DNA of 64,000 bases from Sedimentimonas flavescens (GCF_019264375.1 NZ_JAHVAI010000001.1:124001-188000), one strand, 5' to 3'; counted from the first letter of the stretch, positions 33,962 through 42,304 are shown. Notes: generated from the sequence alone by a model not told the origin. A program made the numbers and translations.

Positions 33962-34972
33962 ATGACGGCCAATCTTGCCAAAACCATGATTTGCACCACC
34001 GCCGCCGCCCTGATGTCCCTCGCCACGCCCGCATTGGCGGCCGATACCTGCGGCGATATCTCGATCGCCGAGATGAACTGGGCCTCGGCCGGCGTCGCTG
34101 CCTGGGTCGACAAGATCATCCTCGAAGACGGCTACGGCTGTAACGTGACGCTGGTCACCGGGGATACGATGCCCAGCTTCACCTCGATGAACGAGAAGGG
34201 CGAACCGGACATGGCCCCCGAGCTTTGGGTCAACGCGGTCAAGAACGCGCTCGACAAGGCGGTTGAGGAAGAGCGCCTCGTCGTGGCCGCCAAGGTTCTT
34301 TCGGATGGCGGCGTCGAAGGCTGGTGGATCCCGAAATACATCGCGGAGGAGTATCCCGAGATCAAGACGGTCGAGGACGCCCTCAAGCACCCCGACCTGT
34401 TCCCCGCCCCGGAAGACCCCTCGACAGGGGCGCTTTACAACTGCCCGGCAGGCTGGAATTGCCAGATCTCGACCGAGAACCTCTACCGCGCCTATGATGC
34501 CGAAGCGAAGGGGTTCGACTTGATCGACACCGGCTCGGCGGCCGGTCTCGATGGCTCGATAGCCAATGCCTATGCCGCAAAGAAAGGCTGGTTCGGTTAT
34601 TACTGGGCGCCGACGGCGATCCTCGGCAAATACGAGATGATCAAGCTCGATGCCGGTGTGCCGAACGACAAGGCCGATTGGGACGCCTGCACCTCGCAGG
34701 CCGAGTGCCTCGATCCGAAGCCGAACGCCTACCCTGTCTCTGACGTCTATACGGTCGTGACCAAAGCCTTCGCCGAGAAAGCCGGCGTCGCGATGGATTA
34801 CGTCAAGGCGCGGTCCTGGGACAATCAGACGGTCGGCAAGATCCTCGCCTGGATGGACGAAAACCAGGGGACGAATGAGGATGCCGCGCGCTATTTCCTC
34901 GAGAACTACAAGGACATGTGGCACGGCTGGGTCGAACCTGAGACCGCCGCGAAGATCGATGCCGCGCTCTGA
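33962..34972 (+). CDS. proX: Glycine betaine/proline ABC transporter substrate-binding protein
   Basis: This 336-residue periplasmic protein has a Sec signal peptide (cut probably after ALA at about residue 26). The OpuAC-type domain shows ISIAEMNWASAGVAAWVDKIILE, the Trp- and Tyr-rich segments GWWIPKYIAE and GWFGYYWAPTAIL, and two Cys pairs (NCPAGWNC; CTSQAEC) that may form disulfides. It delivers quaternary amines to the ProW/ProV-like transporter encoded next. CAGGAG lies before the ATG. Betaine is the most likely ligand, with choline or related betaines possible. Confidence 0.9.
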   Translation: MTANLAKTMICTTAAALMSLATPALAADTCGDISIAEMNWASAGVAAWVDKIILEDGYGCNVTLVTGDTMPSFTSMNEKGEPDMAPELWVNAVKNALDKAVEEERLVVAAKVLSDGGVEGWWIPKYIAEEYPEIKTVEDALKHPDLFPAPEDPSTGALYNCPAGWNCQISTENLYRAYDAEAKGFDLIDTGSAAGLDGSIANAYAAKKGWFGYYWAPTAILGKYEMIKLDAGVPNDKADWDACTSQAECLDPKPNAYPVSDVYTVVTKAFAEKAGVAMDYVKARSWDNQTVGKILAWMDENQGTNEDAARYFLENYKDMWHGWVEPETAAKIDAAL

Positions 34973-35044
34973 TAGCGGCTGAACTTGCCCGGGCGCGGGC
35001 CACGGCCCCCGCCCACCCCCCTTCCCAAAACCCGAGGATCCCCC

Positions 35045-35953
35045 ATGGCAACCTGCTGGGGCCTACCCGACGCCCTCTGTTCCTTCCCGTCGCTCGACGC
35101 GAAAAGCCTGCGAATGATGCGAAAGGGCATCGACGACGGCTTTCGCGAGATCGTACGCGCCCATTCCGAGACGATCGACGCGGCCACCGCACCGCTGCAG
35201 ATCTTTCTAAACTGGCTTGAGAACCTGTTCACCCATGCGCCTTGGCCGGCGATGATGATTGTGATCCTCGCGATCGTATGGGCCGGTGCGCGCAGTTGGC
35301 GCACGGTCATCGGGGCGGCGCTGGCGATGGTGCTGATTGGCGTCTTCGGGCTTTGGACCGACACGATGACCACTCTTGCCATGGTCACCGTCGCGACCAT
35401 CGTCGCGATCCTGATTGGCCTGCCCGTCGGCATTGCGATGGCGCGCTCGGACCGGATCCAGCGCTTTCTCACGCCGCTTCTCGACGTGATGCAGACCCTG
35501 CCATCCTTCGTCTATCTCATTCCCGTCGTCGTGATTTTCGGCATCGGCAAGGTGCCCGGCCTGATCGCGGTGGTGATCTATGCCGTGCCGCCGATGATCC
35601 GGCTGACCAACCTTGGCATCCGCATGGTCGATCCTGAGGTCACCGAGGCGGCCGATGCGTTCGGCGCCGCGCCCCGGCAAAAGCTCTTCGGCGTCCAGTT
35701 GCCGCTCGCGCTGCCCGCGATCATGACCGGCGTTAACCAGACCATCATGATGAGCCTCGCGATGGTGGTCGTGGCGTCCATGGTCGGGGTCGGTGGTCTT
35801 GGCAAGAATGTCCTGCAGGCGATCACCAACCAGTATTTCACCACCGGTTTCCTGAACGGCTTTGCCCTCGTCGCCATCGCGATCATCTTCGATCGCACGA
35901 GCCAAGCCTTCGGCAAGCGGCTGCAAAAGCATCGCGAGGCCCGCCATGACTGA
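35045..35953 (+). CDS. proW: Glycine betaine/proline ABC transporter permease
   Basis: This 302-residue membrane protein has about six spans and the BPD permease motif EAADAFGAAPRQKLFGVQLPLALP (about 200-223), which contacts the ATPase. The N-terminal about 75 residues are soluble, as in ProW/OpuAB. The order binding protein, permease, ATPase is retained, and the stop lies 8 bases inside the ATPase gene. The ATG at 35045 follows GAGGATCCCC. Confidence 0.93.
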   Translation: MATCWGLPDALCSFPSLDAKSLRMMRKGIDDGFREIVRAHSETIDAATAPLQIFLNWLENLFTHAPWPAMMIVILAIVWAGARSWRTVIGAALAMVLIGVFGLWTDTMTTLAMVTVATIVAILIGLPVGIAMARSDRIQRFLTPLLDVMQTLPSFVYLIPVVVIFGIGKVPGLIAVVIYAVPPMIRLTNLGIRMVDPEVTEAADAFGAAPRQKLFGVQLPLALPAIMTGVNQTIMMSLAMVVVASMVGVGGLGKNVLQAITNQYFTTGFLNGFALVAIAIIFDRTSQAFGKRLQKHREARHD

Positions 35954-37034
35954 CACGACAACGCTCCCTCCGCAGCCCACGGATGCGGATCAACCGGCCC
36001 GCTCCGGCATCGAGATCCGAAATCTTTACAAGATCTTCGGCCCACATCCCGAGCGCTGGATCAAGCACGTGCAGGAGGGGATGACCAAGGAAGAGCTGAA
36101 CGACCGGCACGATCATGTACTGGGCCTGCGCGACATCTCACTCGATCTCGCACCGGGCGAGATCTCGGTGATCATGGGGCTGTCCGGCTCGGGGAAATCC
36201 ACGTTGATCCGCCATATCAACGGCTTGATTGCCCCGACCGCAGGCCAGATTCTCTATGAGGGGCGCGATGTCGTGGCCATGAGCACGAGCGATCTGCGCA
36301 CGTTCCGGCGCACGAAAACCGCGATGGTGTTCCAGAAGTTCGCGCTATTGCCGCATCGCACCGTGCTGGAAAACACGCTCTACGGCCTCGATATCCGCCA
36401 TATCCCGCGCGATCAGGCCGAGCCGGTCGCGCGCAAATGGATCGACCGGGTGGGTCTCAGCGGCTTCGAAGCGAATTACCCCAGCCAGCTTTCCGGCGGC
36501 ATGCAGCAGCGTGTGGGCCTGGCCCGCGCCCTGGCGAATGACGCGGACATCCTGCTCATGGACGAGGCCTTTTCCGCGCTCGATCCGCTGATCCGGATGG
36601 ATATGCAAAAGGTGCTGCTCGAATTGCAGGAAGAGCTGCGAAAGACCATCGTCTTCATCACCCACGACCTCGACGAGGCGCTGCGTCTGGGCGATTCCAT
36701 CGCGATCCTGCGCGATGGCGCGCTTGAGCAAACCGGCACGGGGCAGGATATCGTGCTGCGCCCGGCAAATGATTACATCGCCGAGTTCGTGCGCGAGGTG
36801 AACCGTGGCAAGGTGATCCGGGCCGAGCGTTTGGCCCGCCCGCTCGCCCCTGACGAGCCCCCGCCGCGGCTCCGCGTCGAGGGCCGCAGGGTAATCGAGC
36901 TTGTGGCACGTGACATGGCGCAGATGGGCGAAACCCACGCGCTGGTGACAGACCGCAAGGGCACCGAGATCGGCGTGATCGAGGCCAGCACGATCCTCTC
37001 GGCCATGGTTACCCCGGCCGAGAGTCTCACCTAA
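35946..37034 (+). CDS. proV: Glycine betaine/proline ABC transporter ATP-binding protein
   Basis: This 362-residue ATPase has Walker A GLSGSGKST (about 79), Q-loop FQKFALLPH, signature LSGGMQQRVGLARAL, Walker B ILLMDEAFSALDP and the H-loop ITHDLDEA. The N-terminal extension with FGPHPERWIKHVQEGMTKEEL is typical of ProV/OpuAA. The part after about 275 replaces the tandem CBS domains with a shorter region. Osmoregulation by CBS-type sensing may therefore be reduced. It is the last gene of the operon. Confidence 0.93.
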   Translation: MTDTTTLPPQPTDADQPARSGIEIRNLYKIFGPHPERWIKHVQEGMTKEELNDRHDHVLGLRDISLDLAPGEISVIMGLSGSGKSTLIRHINGLIAPTAGQILYEGRDVVAMSTSDLRTFRRTKTAMVFQKFALLPHRTVLENTLYGLDIRHIPRDQAEPVARKWIDRVGLSGFEANYPSQLSGGMQQRVGLARALANDADILLMDEAFSALDPLIRMDMQKVLLELQEELRKTIVFITHDLDEALRLGDSIAILRDGALEQTGTGQDIVLRPANDYIAEFVREVNRGKVIRAERLARPLAPDEPPPRLRVEGRRVIELVARDMAQMGETHALVTDRKGTEIGVIEASTILSAMVTPAESLT

Positions 37035-37364
37035 GCAAATCTGCGCGACAACCCCCGAGTCCGGGCAATGCGTTTGCCCGGACCCACTGACCGGGGTGCC
37101 CTAACCGCCCTGCCCTGCGCGGCGCGAACAAGCAGCCCCCTCCGCAGACGATCTACGGAAACTGATCCGGCAAGGCTGCTTGCCTGCGAAAGCGCCGACG
37201 GCGCGCGCGATCACGCAAGGATCGGCGCAAGCAATCGTTATCTTTGTGAGGAAAGCGGCAGCATTGCGCAGGTGGGCTGACCGCGCTACGGGCGCATGAC
37301 GCAGAAACCGCGATGCAACATGTCGCAACCGGTTTTAGGCATCTGGGTTTCTGTCGTGGAAGAG
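37035..37364. other. Intergenic region between proV and tRNA-His
   Basis: 330 bases without a supported gene. A 10-bp perfect hairpin (GTCCGGGCAA/TTGCCCGGAC, 37058-37082) follows proV and may terminate or stabilise the transporter mRNA, but has no T-run. The rest shows no recognisable RNA or promoter pattern. Confidence 0.5.
37058..37082 (+). terminator. Hairpin after the betaine transporter operon
   Basis: The 10-bp stem GTCCGGGCAA/TTGCCCGGAC with a 5-base loop starts 24 bases after the proV stop. No U-tract follows, so it may act with Rho or protect the 3' end. Confidence 0.5.
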
Positions 37365-37441
37365 TGGTACAGCCTCCCCGGCTCGAACGGGGGACCCCCA
37401 GATCCACAATCTGGTGCTCTAACCAACTGAGCTAAGGCTGC
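37365..37441 (-). tRNA. tRNA-His (GTG)
   Basis: This 77-base cloverleaf includes an encoded CCA. D-arm GCTCAGTTGGTTAGAGC, anticodon stem-loop CCAGATTGTGGATCTGG with anticodon GTG, and T-arm with GTTCGAGC are all clear. The acceptor stem is GCAGCCT/AGGCTGT, so position 1 pairs with U72. The discriminator base is A73. The base before position 1 is T, not G. Lack of G-1 with A73 is the known alphaproteobacterial tRNA-His type. Confidence 0.97.
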
Positions 37442-37592
37442 ACTGCGCGCGGATTTAGCCCCAGTGGCGCGGGATTGCAAGAGCCTGCGGACCGAAGCGC
37501 GCGCATTTTCCGCCTCGGAGCGCTCCGCGATTTCCGTTGCGCCGCAGCCCCTTCAACGATACCGAAGCAATTCAGACAAAACGGAGGCCACC

Positions 37593-37826
37593 ATGGGTAT
37601 CGATAGCGAAAGCGAGGTCGCGGCGAATCTTCAGATCGGGCCGACCTCGATCGGAATGGTGCGGATCTATGTCGAGGGCGAGGGAATCGACCTGCCGCTC
37701 GATTTCGATCCCGAAGAGGCCGAGGAGATCGCCGAAGAGCTTCTGGCCGCAGCCGAGGCCGCGCGCGAGATCCTCTCAGGCGGCGCGCAGAACTCTGGCG
37801 GCAAGCCCAGGAAGGGCAAGCGCTAA
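37593..37826 (+). CDS. Small acidic protein (DUF6324-like)
   Basis: This 77-residue protein starts MGIDSESEVAANLQIGPTS, has a central acidic helix (DPEEAEEIAEELLAAAEAA) and a basic end (GKPRKGKR). GGAGG lies before the ATG. It resembles short proteins common in Rhodobacterales that I believe are filed as DUF6324. No function is known. It is convergent with mmcB with 3 bases between the stops. Confidence 0.75.
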   Translation: MGIDSESEVAANLQIGPTSIGMVRIYVEGEGIDLPLDFDPEEAEEIAEELLAAAEAAREILSGGAQNSGGKPRKGKR

Positions 37827-37829
37827 GCG

Positions 37830-38285
37830 CTAGATCAGCCCCGCGCGCGGCATTCCGGGATCGAGCCGCGATTGCAGGCGCTGCGCAGCGACCCGCGCGA
37901 AATCGAGCATCAGCGACTTGCGCCGCGCGGGCGCCAAGGCCCTGTGCGGCGCCTCGCGCAGCAGCTCGGCGCCGTAGCCATCGGCGATGAAAAGCCCGGT
38001 CCCCTCGGGCAGTAGCTCAAGCGGAAAATCCCGATCTACCGCCCAGAAATAGCGGTCGCACCAGTCGAGATAGCCCTCCCATTTCCGATCCGACATGAAA
38101 TCCGCGCGGCTCGACTTGCACTCGATGATCCAGACCTCGCCCTTGCGGCCAAGCGCCATCAGATCGGCGCGCAGGCGCGGGCGCAGCGGCATCTCGGCCA
38201 CGCAGGCAAATCCCAGATCGAGCAAGCAACGGCTGGTGCCGCGCGCCAGAATCTGGCCGGGGGCAAGGGAGGCTTCGGGGTTCAT
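37830..38285 (-). CDS. mmcB: MmcB family DNA repair protein
   Basis: This 151-residue PD-(D/E)xK nuclease-like protein has the catalytic-type motif RADLMALGRKGEVWIIECKSS (D...E-x-K at about 41-58) and AWDRYFWAV-type core features (DWCDRYFWAVDRDFP). MmcB in Caulobacter is DNA-damage-inducible and protects against crosslinks such as mitomycin C. A perfect alphaproteobacterial LexA box lies 12-26 bases before the start codon, which supports SOS control. dgkA lies upstream on the same strand, with 42 bases between them. Confidence 0.85.
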   Translation of the reverse strand: MNPEASLAPGQILARGTSRCLLDLGFACVAEMPLRPRLRADLMALGRKGEVWIIECKSSRADFMSDRKWEGYLDWCDRYFWAVDRDFPLELLPEGTGLFIADGYGAELLREAPHRALAPARRKSLMLDFARVAAQRLQSRLDPGMPRAGLI

Positions 38286-38296
38286 ACGAAAAATAT

Positions 38297-38311
38297 GAAC
38301 GAAACGTGAAC
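38297..38311 (-). promoter_or_regulatory. LexA (SOS) box upstream of mmcB
   Basis: On the minus strand the sequence is GTTCACGTTTCGTTC, an exact GTTC-N7-GTTC match to the alphaproteobacterial LexA-binding consensus. It ends 11 bases before the mmcB ATG, the expected place for repression of a short-leader promoter. Confidence 0.85.
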
Positions 38312-38327
38312 GAATGTCCAGCGGCGG

Positions 38328-38717
38328 CTAGCTGCCGCAGAGCGCCTGCCAAACCACCCACACCAGCAGCACGCCATGCGCCACGAGCAGGCACATCACC
38401 GCAAGCGAGCCTAGATCCTTGGCATCGCGCGCCGCCTCAGACCATTCGGGCGACACACGATCCACCAGTGCTTCAATGGCGGTATTCAGCGCCTCAACCG
38501 CGACCAGCAGGCAAAACAGGATGACGAAGGCAAGGATCACCGCCCCACCAGCCCCAAGCGCCAGATAGGCTGCCAGCAGCACAACGAAGGCCAGCACCTC
38601 ATGCCGGAAGGCGGATTCGCGCGACAGGCGGCGCAACCCGCCGACCGAGTAGCGCGCGGCCGCAAACAGATGAGCAAGCCCATGCTTGCGCGGGGGAATC
38701 TGATCTGATGACGACAT
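38328..38717 (-). CDS. dgkA: Diacylglycerol kinase
   Basis: This 129-residue integral membrane kinase has the prokaryotic DAGK signature EALNTAIEALVDRVSP (about 74-89) and EAARDAKDLGSLAV (about 94-107), with three hydrophobic spans. It recycles diacylglycerol to phosphatidic acid. It precedes mmcB on the minus strand, but mmcB has its own SOS box in the gap. The length fits the family. Confidence 0.94.
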   Translation of the reverse strand: MSSSDQIPPRKHGLAHLFAAARYSVGGLRRLSRESAFRHEVLAFVVLLAAYLALGAGGAVILAFVILFCLLVAVEALNTAIEALVDRVSPEWSEAARDAKDLGSLAVMCLLVAHGVLLVWVVWQALCGS

Positions 38718-38854
38718 GGGCCCTCCGGGTCAGGCCGACGGTGCACGACGCGGCGTTCCAAGGCAAGCGCATGATGGCCCTTGTCGAGCGCCCCCCGGGC
38801 GCCTATCTGTGGGCTCGGCGGTTACTGCTCTTCTCGTGAACGGGGCCCTTTTCC

Positions 38855-38970
38855 AGTGGCCGATAAGCATTTCCGAGGGGGCTGGCTCTGCCGGGACCGT
38901 GGTCTCGGTATCTGGCTCCCACCTGATTTAGTCAGGCTCTCGGGAAATTCACGCCCCCACGGTCGCTGCG
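38855..38970 (+). ncRNA. Candidate structured RNA, unassigned
   Basis: ATTTCCGAG (38869-38877) pairs with CTCGGGAAAT (38939-38948, one bulged G). Inside lie two more hairpins: CCGGGACC/GGTCTCGG (38891-38908) and CCTGA/TCAGG (38922-38936). An outer pairing AGTGGCC with GGTCGCT is possible. The result is a three-way, closed-stem fold like many small RNAs. The strand is not certain, no known family is recognised, and 6S RNA was considered without proof. Confidence 0.3.
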
Positions 38971-39003
38971 GTTTCCGCCACCTTCCCTCAGCGCAAAGAA
39001 AAA

Positions 39004-39023
39004 GCCCCCCGAAACCGGAGGGC
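39004..39023 (-). terminator. Terminator of the gene at 39048-39383
   Basis: On the minus strand GCCCTCCG-loop-CGGGGGGC is followed by TTTTTCTTT. The 8-bp stem (one G-U) with a T-rich tail sits 25 bases after the stop codon. Confidence 0.75.
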
Positions 39024-39047
39024 CTTGGTGCGCGCTACGCGAGATGA

Positions 39048-39383
39048 TCAGCGCGGCATCTTGCGGCGCTGCACCGGGGCCTCGACCCGCACGGGCACCA
39101 TCTGCGCCGAAGCATCCACCGCAGGGATCGCGTCGCGCTTGCCGCCGCCGGAGGCGCCATCGTCATGCCCCATGCGCATGATGCAGATCGCGAACTGCAC
39201 GCCCGAGAAAACGACGGTGTTGAACACGACTAGCAGCGCCACCGCGATATACCCGATGTCCGAGCTGGAAATCAGGTGCCACAGGTTCGCAACGTTGAAC
39301 CACAAAAGCAGCCCGACGAATGCGACCGACAGGCCGAGTCCTGCGAAGACGTTGCGAATATAAAGCCGAACGAGTTCAGGCAT
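39048..39383 (-). CDS. Two-TM hypothetical membrane protein
   Basis: This 111-residue protein has two hydrophobic spans (about 8-29 and 42-67) and a polar, basic C-terminal tail (about 68-111) ending RRKMPR. GGGAG lies before the ATG at 39383. Family not recognised. It is the last gene before a clear terminator and lies downstream of the nusB cluster on the same strand, after 138 bases. Confidence 0.65.
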   Translation of the reverse strand: MPELVRLYIRNVFAGLGLSVAFVGLLLWFNVANLWHLISSSDIGYIAVALLVVFNTVVFSGVQFAICIMRMGHDDGASGGGKRDAIPAVDASAQMVPVRVEAPVQRRKMPR

Positions 39384-39521
39384 GGCGACTCCCTTTCCGT
39401 TATCCCCAATGTAGCGCAGGATTTGCGAAATCAAACGGTCTATCTCGCCGCAGGGCAGCGGCGCGGCGGAAATCGGCGCAGAGAAAACGCCGAATGCGCG
39501 GCAGATCGGCAGAGTCGGGGC

Positions 39522-40025
39522 TCAGAACGCCTCGGGACGGAATTCATGCGCCATGTGATCAAGCACGGCGTTGACGAATTTCGGTTCTTTCCCGTCGGGG
39601 AAGAAGGCGCGCGCGACATCCACGAACTCGGTGATGACCACCTTGGGCGGGGTGCCGGGGTTCAGAAGCTCGGCGCCCGCCGCGCGGAACAGTGCGCGCA
39701 GCACCGGGTCGATCCGGTCGATCGGCCATTTTGCCACCAGCGCGCGATCCGTCGCCTGGTCGATCTTGGCCTGCCAGACAACCGCGTCATCCATCAGGCG
39801 GCGGAAGAGGTTGCCATCGCCTTCGGCCAGTTCATCGCCGCCGTCTTCCAGCGCGGTGCCGAAACGGAAGGTCTCGAACTCGCGCACGACACGGTCCACC
39901 CCCTGCCCCGAGGCTTCCATCTGAAACAGCGCCTGCACCGCGTAAAGGCGGGCGGCGGATTTCATCTGGCGCTTTTCTTCAAGCGTGCGCTTCTTCGGCG
40001 TTTCGGGGGCGGTGTCGTCGGTCAT
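39522..40025 (-). CDS. nusB: Transcription antitermination protein NusB
   Basis: This 167-residue all-helical protein forms the NusB-NusE antitermination complex on boxA of rRNA operons. Family features are KSAARLYAVQALFQME (about 22-37) and the C-terminal PPKVVITEFVDVARAFF...FVNAVLDHMA. Its start overlaps the ribH stop by 4 bases, the usual alphaproteobacterial rib-nusB arrangement. Confidence 0.95.
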   Translation of the reverse strand: MTDDTAPETPKKRTLEEKRQMKSAARLYAVQALFQMEASGQGVDRVVREFETFRFGTALEDGGDELAEGDGNLFRRLMDDAVVWQAKIDQATDRALVAKWPIDRIDPVLRALFRAAGAELLNPGTPPKVVITEFVDVARAFFPDGKEPKFVNAVLDHMAHEFRPEAF

Positions 40026-40573
40026 GCTTGGCTCGGTCCTTCGGTCTCGCCGGCGATGCGGAACGACTCACCCTGCGGGCGGAATCCGATCCCTTTCGTC
40101 CGGCCCGCCCATTTGCGCGATAGCGCGACAAGATGCAAGGCCGCAGCGGCCGCACCGCCGCCCTTGTTCTGATCGGCCGGATCGGCGCGGACCTCGGCCT
40201 GCTTGCGGTTCTCGACCGTCAGGATGCCGTTGCCGAGGCAAACGCCCTGCAAGCCGAGCATCGTCAGCCCGCGCGAGCTGTCGTTGCAAACAGTGTCGTA
40301 ATGCGTGGTTTCGCCCCGGATCACGCAGCCAAGCGCGACGTAGCCGTCATAATCGGCCATGCGCGAAGCCATGGCGATGGCGGTCGGAACCTCAAGCGCG
40401 CCGGGCACCTCGACCAGATCGACCGTGGCACCCGCCGCGGCGGCCACGGCCATGGCACCCGCCACGAGGTTGTCGGCGATGTCCTTGTAATAAGGCGCGA
40501 CGACGATCAGCAGACGCACCGGCTTGTCAAAGCTCGGCATCGGCGGGGTGTAGTGCAACTCGTGTCCGGCCAT
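40022..40573 (-). CDS. ribH: 6,7-dimethyl-8-ribityllumazine synthase
   Basis: This 183-residue enzyme condenses the RibB product with 5-amino-6-ribitylaminouracil. It has VPGALEVPTAI (about 56-66), GCVIRGETTHYD (about 81-92) with the catalytic His, and NGILTVENRKQAEVRAD near residue 120. The C-terminal tail is longer than usual. GGAGG lies before the ATG at 40573. Confidence 0.95.
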   Translation of the reverse strand: MAGHELHYTPPMPSFDKPVRLLIVVAPYYKDIADNLVAGAMAVAAAAGATVDLVEVPGALEVPTAIAMASRMADYDGYVALGCVIRGETTHYDTVCNDSSRGLTMLGLQGVCLGNGILTVENRKQAEVRADPADQNKGGGAAAAALHLVALSRKWAGRTKGIGFRPQGESFRIAGETEGPSQA

Positions 40574-40583
40574 GATCGCCTCC

Positions 40584-41717
40584 TCAGTATCCGCGCGTGC
40601 CCGCGATTTCGAGCCCGTAGCCCTCAAGCCCCACCACCTTCGGCAGGCCCGAATTGGTCAGCAAGACCAGCTTCGACAGACCAAGCGCCGACAGGATCTG
40701 CGCGCCAAGCCCGTATTGGCGCAGCGTCTGCGGCGAGGCTTCGCCCGGGCGCGACATCTTCATCGAGGTCTCGCGCAGCAGCACGACAACGCCACGCCCC
40801 TCTTCGGCAATGGCCTGCATCGCGCGGCCCATCTCACCCTGCTTGGCGGGGTTGAGGCCCAGCACATCGACCATCGGATCAAGCGCATGCATCCGCACCA
40901 GAACCGGCTCTTCGGACGAGATATCGCCCTTGCTCAGCACGATATGCTCGGCGCCCTCGGTCTCGTCGCTGAAGATGCGCATCGACCAGTCGCCGCCGTA
41001 AAGCGAATGCACCGCACTGTGCGAGGTTTCGCGCACGAGGTTGTCGTAGCGACGGCGATAGGCGATCAGGTCCGAGATCGTGCCGATCTTGAGGCCATGT
41101 TTCTGCGCGAAACCGATCAGGTCGGGCAGACGCGCCATCGAGCCGTCCTCGTTCATGATCTCGCAGATCACACCGGCGGGGTTCAGCCCGGCGAGGCGCG
41201 AAATATCGACCGCAGCCTCGGTATGGCCGGCGCGCACCAGCACGCCGCCTTCGCGGGCGCGCAGCGGGAAGACGTGGCCCGGGGTGGCAATGTCGGCCTG
41301 CCCCTTGCTGGCGTCGATTGCCACGGCAATCGTGCGTGCGCGGTCATGGGCCGAGATCCCGGTCGAGACCCCCTCGCGCGCCTCGATCGAAACGGTGAAG
41401 GCGGTTTCATGGCGGCTCGAGTTCGACGACGACATCAGCGACAGGCCGAGCGCGTCGATCCGCGCGCCGGGCATCGCCAGGCAGATCAGCCCGCGCCCGT
41501 GCATCGCCATGAAGTTGATCGCATTGGGCGTCGCCATCTGCGCGGGGATCACCAGATCGCCCTCGTTCTCGCGGTCCTCGTGATCGACCAGGATGAACAT
41601 CTTGCCGTTGCGAGCGTCCTCGATGATCTCCTCGACCGAGGAGATCATGTCCGAATAGCTCTGCTCGACCGGGCCGGGCGTTTCGTGATTGCCGGACTTG
41701 TCTGCCGGTTGGGTCAT
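40584..41717 (-). CDS. ribB: 3,4-dihydroxy-2-butanone-4-phosphate synthase with degenerate GTP cyclohydrolase II domain
   Basis: This 377-residue protein has an N-terminal DHBP synthase domain with intact motifs: DHEDRENEGDLV, HGRGLICLA, GISAHDRARTI and HTEAAVDISRLAG. The C-terminal half has the GCHII (RibA) fold pattern, but the zinc-binding cysteines expected in the GSLRCDCG-type region are absent. There the sequence reads LVRMHALDPMVDVLGLNPAKQG. Only the DHBP synthase activity is therefore expected. The start at 41717 overlaps the ribE stop (ATGA). A GTG three codons upstream is less likely. Confidence 0.93.
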   Translation of the reverse strand: MTQPADKSGNHETPGPVEQSYSDMISSVEEIIEDARNGKMFILVDHEDRENEGDLVIPAQMATPNAINFMAMHGRGLICLAMPGARIDALGLSLMSSSNSSRHETAFTVSIEAREGVSTGISAHDRARTIAVAIDASKGQADIATPGHVFPLRAREGGVLVRAGHTEAAVDISRLAGLNPAGVICEIMNEDGSMARLPDLIGFAQKHGLKIGTISDLIAYRRRYDNLVRETSHSAVHSLYGGDWSMRIFSDETEGAEHIVLSKGDISSEEPVLVRMHALDPMVDVLGLNPAKQGEMGRAMQAIAEEGRGVVVLLRETSMKMSRPGEASPQTLRQYGLGAQILSALGLSKLVLLTNSGLPKVVGLEGYGLEIAGTRGY

Positions 41718-42304
41718 GCGTTCCACTCCTGCAGCCGGGCGACATAGCGCGCCAGCGTGTCGATTTCGAGATTGATCCGGTCGCCGGTCTGCGCCTGCCC
41801 CCAGGTCGTCACCGCCTTGGTATGCGGAATGATGTTCACGCCGAAGTCGCTGCCCGACACCTCGTTGACCGTCAGCGACGTGCCGTTCAGCGCCACCGAT
41901 CCCTTGGGCGCGATGAACTTGGCCAGCGCCTCGGGGGCGCGGAAGGTGAAGCGGGTCGAGTCGCCCTCGTCGCGCATCGCCACGATCTGCGCCACGCCAT
42001 CGACATGGCCCGAGACGATATGGCCGCCCAGTTCATCGCCCACTTTCAGCGCGCGCTCGAGGTTGAGCGTACCGCCCACGCGCCAGTCGCCGACATTGGT
42101 TCTCGATACGCTCTCGGCCGAGATCTGCACGTCGAACCAGTCGGCGCCCTTCTCGATCACGGTCAGGCACACGCCGTTGCAGGCAATCGAGGCGCCGATA
42201 TCCACGCCGCCCATGTCATAGTGGCAGCCGATCCGCGCGCGCAGATCGCCCGCCTGTTCGAGCGCCCGAACCTCGCCCAAATCGGTAATGATCCCGGTGA
42301 ACAT
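41714..42304 (-). CDS. ribE: Riboflavin synthase, alpha chain
   Basis: This 196-residue enzyme dismutates lumazine to riboflavin. It has the two repeated lumazine-binding barrels, beginning MFTGIITDLGEV, with GASIACNGVCLTV in the first half and GSVALNGTSLTVNEV in the second. It is the first gene of ribE-ribB-ribH-nusB and divergent from kpsS. No FMN riboswitch was seen upstream. Confidence 0.96.
   Translation of the reverse strand: MFTGIITDLGEVRALEQAGDLRARIGCHYDMGGVDIGASIACNGVCLTVIEKGADWFDVQISAESVSRTNVGDWRVGGTLNLERALKVGDELGGHIVSGHVDGVAQIVAMRDEGDSTRFTFRAPEALAKFIAPKGSVALNGTSLTVNEVSGSDFGVNIIPHTKAVTTWGQAQTGDRINLEIDTLARYVARLQEWNA

Larger units (their letters stand above)
38718..39047. other. Intergenic region with fold potential upstream of dgkA
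   Basis: 330 bases without a supported gene. It holds the terminator of the downstream minus-strand gene (39004-39023) and, at about 38855-38970, nested complementary arms that could form a branched RNA. No protein-coding frame with a start signal is convincing. Confidence 0.5.
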
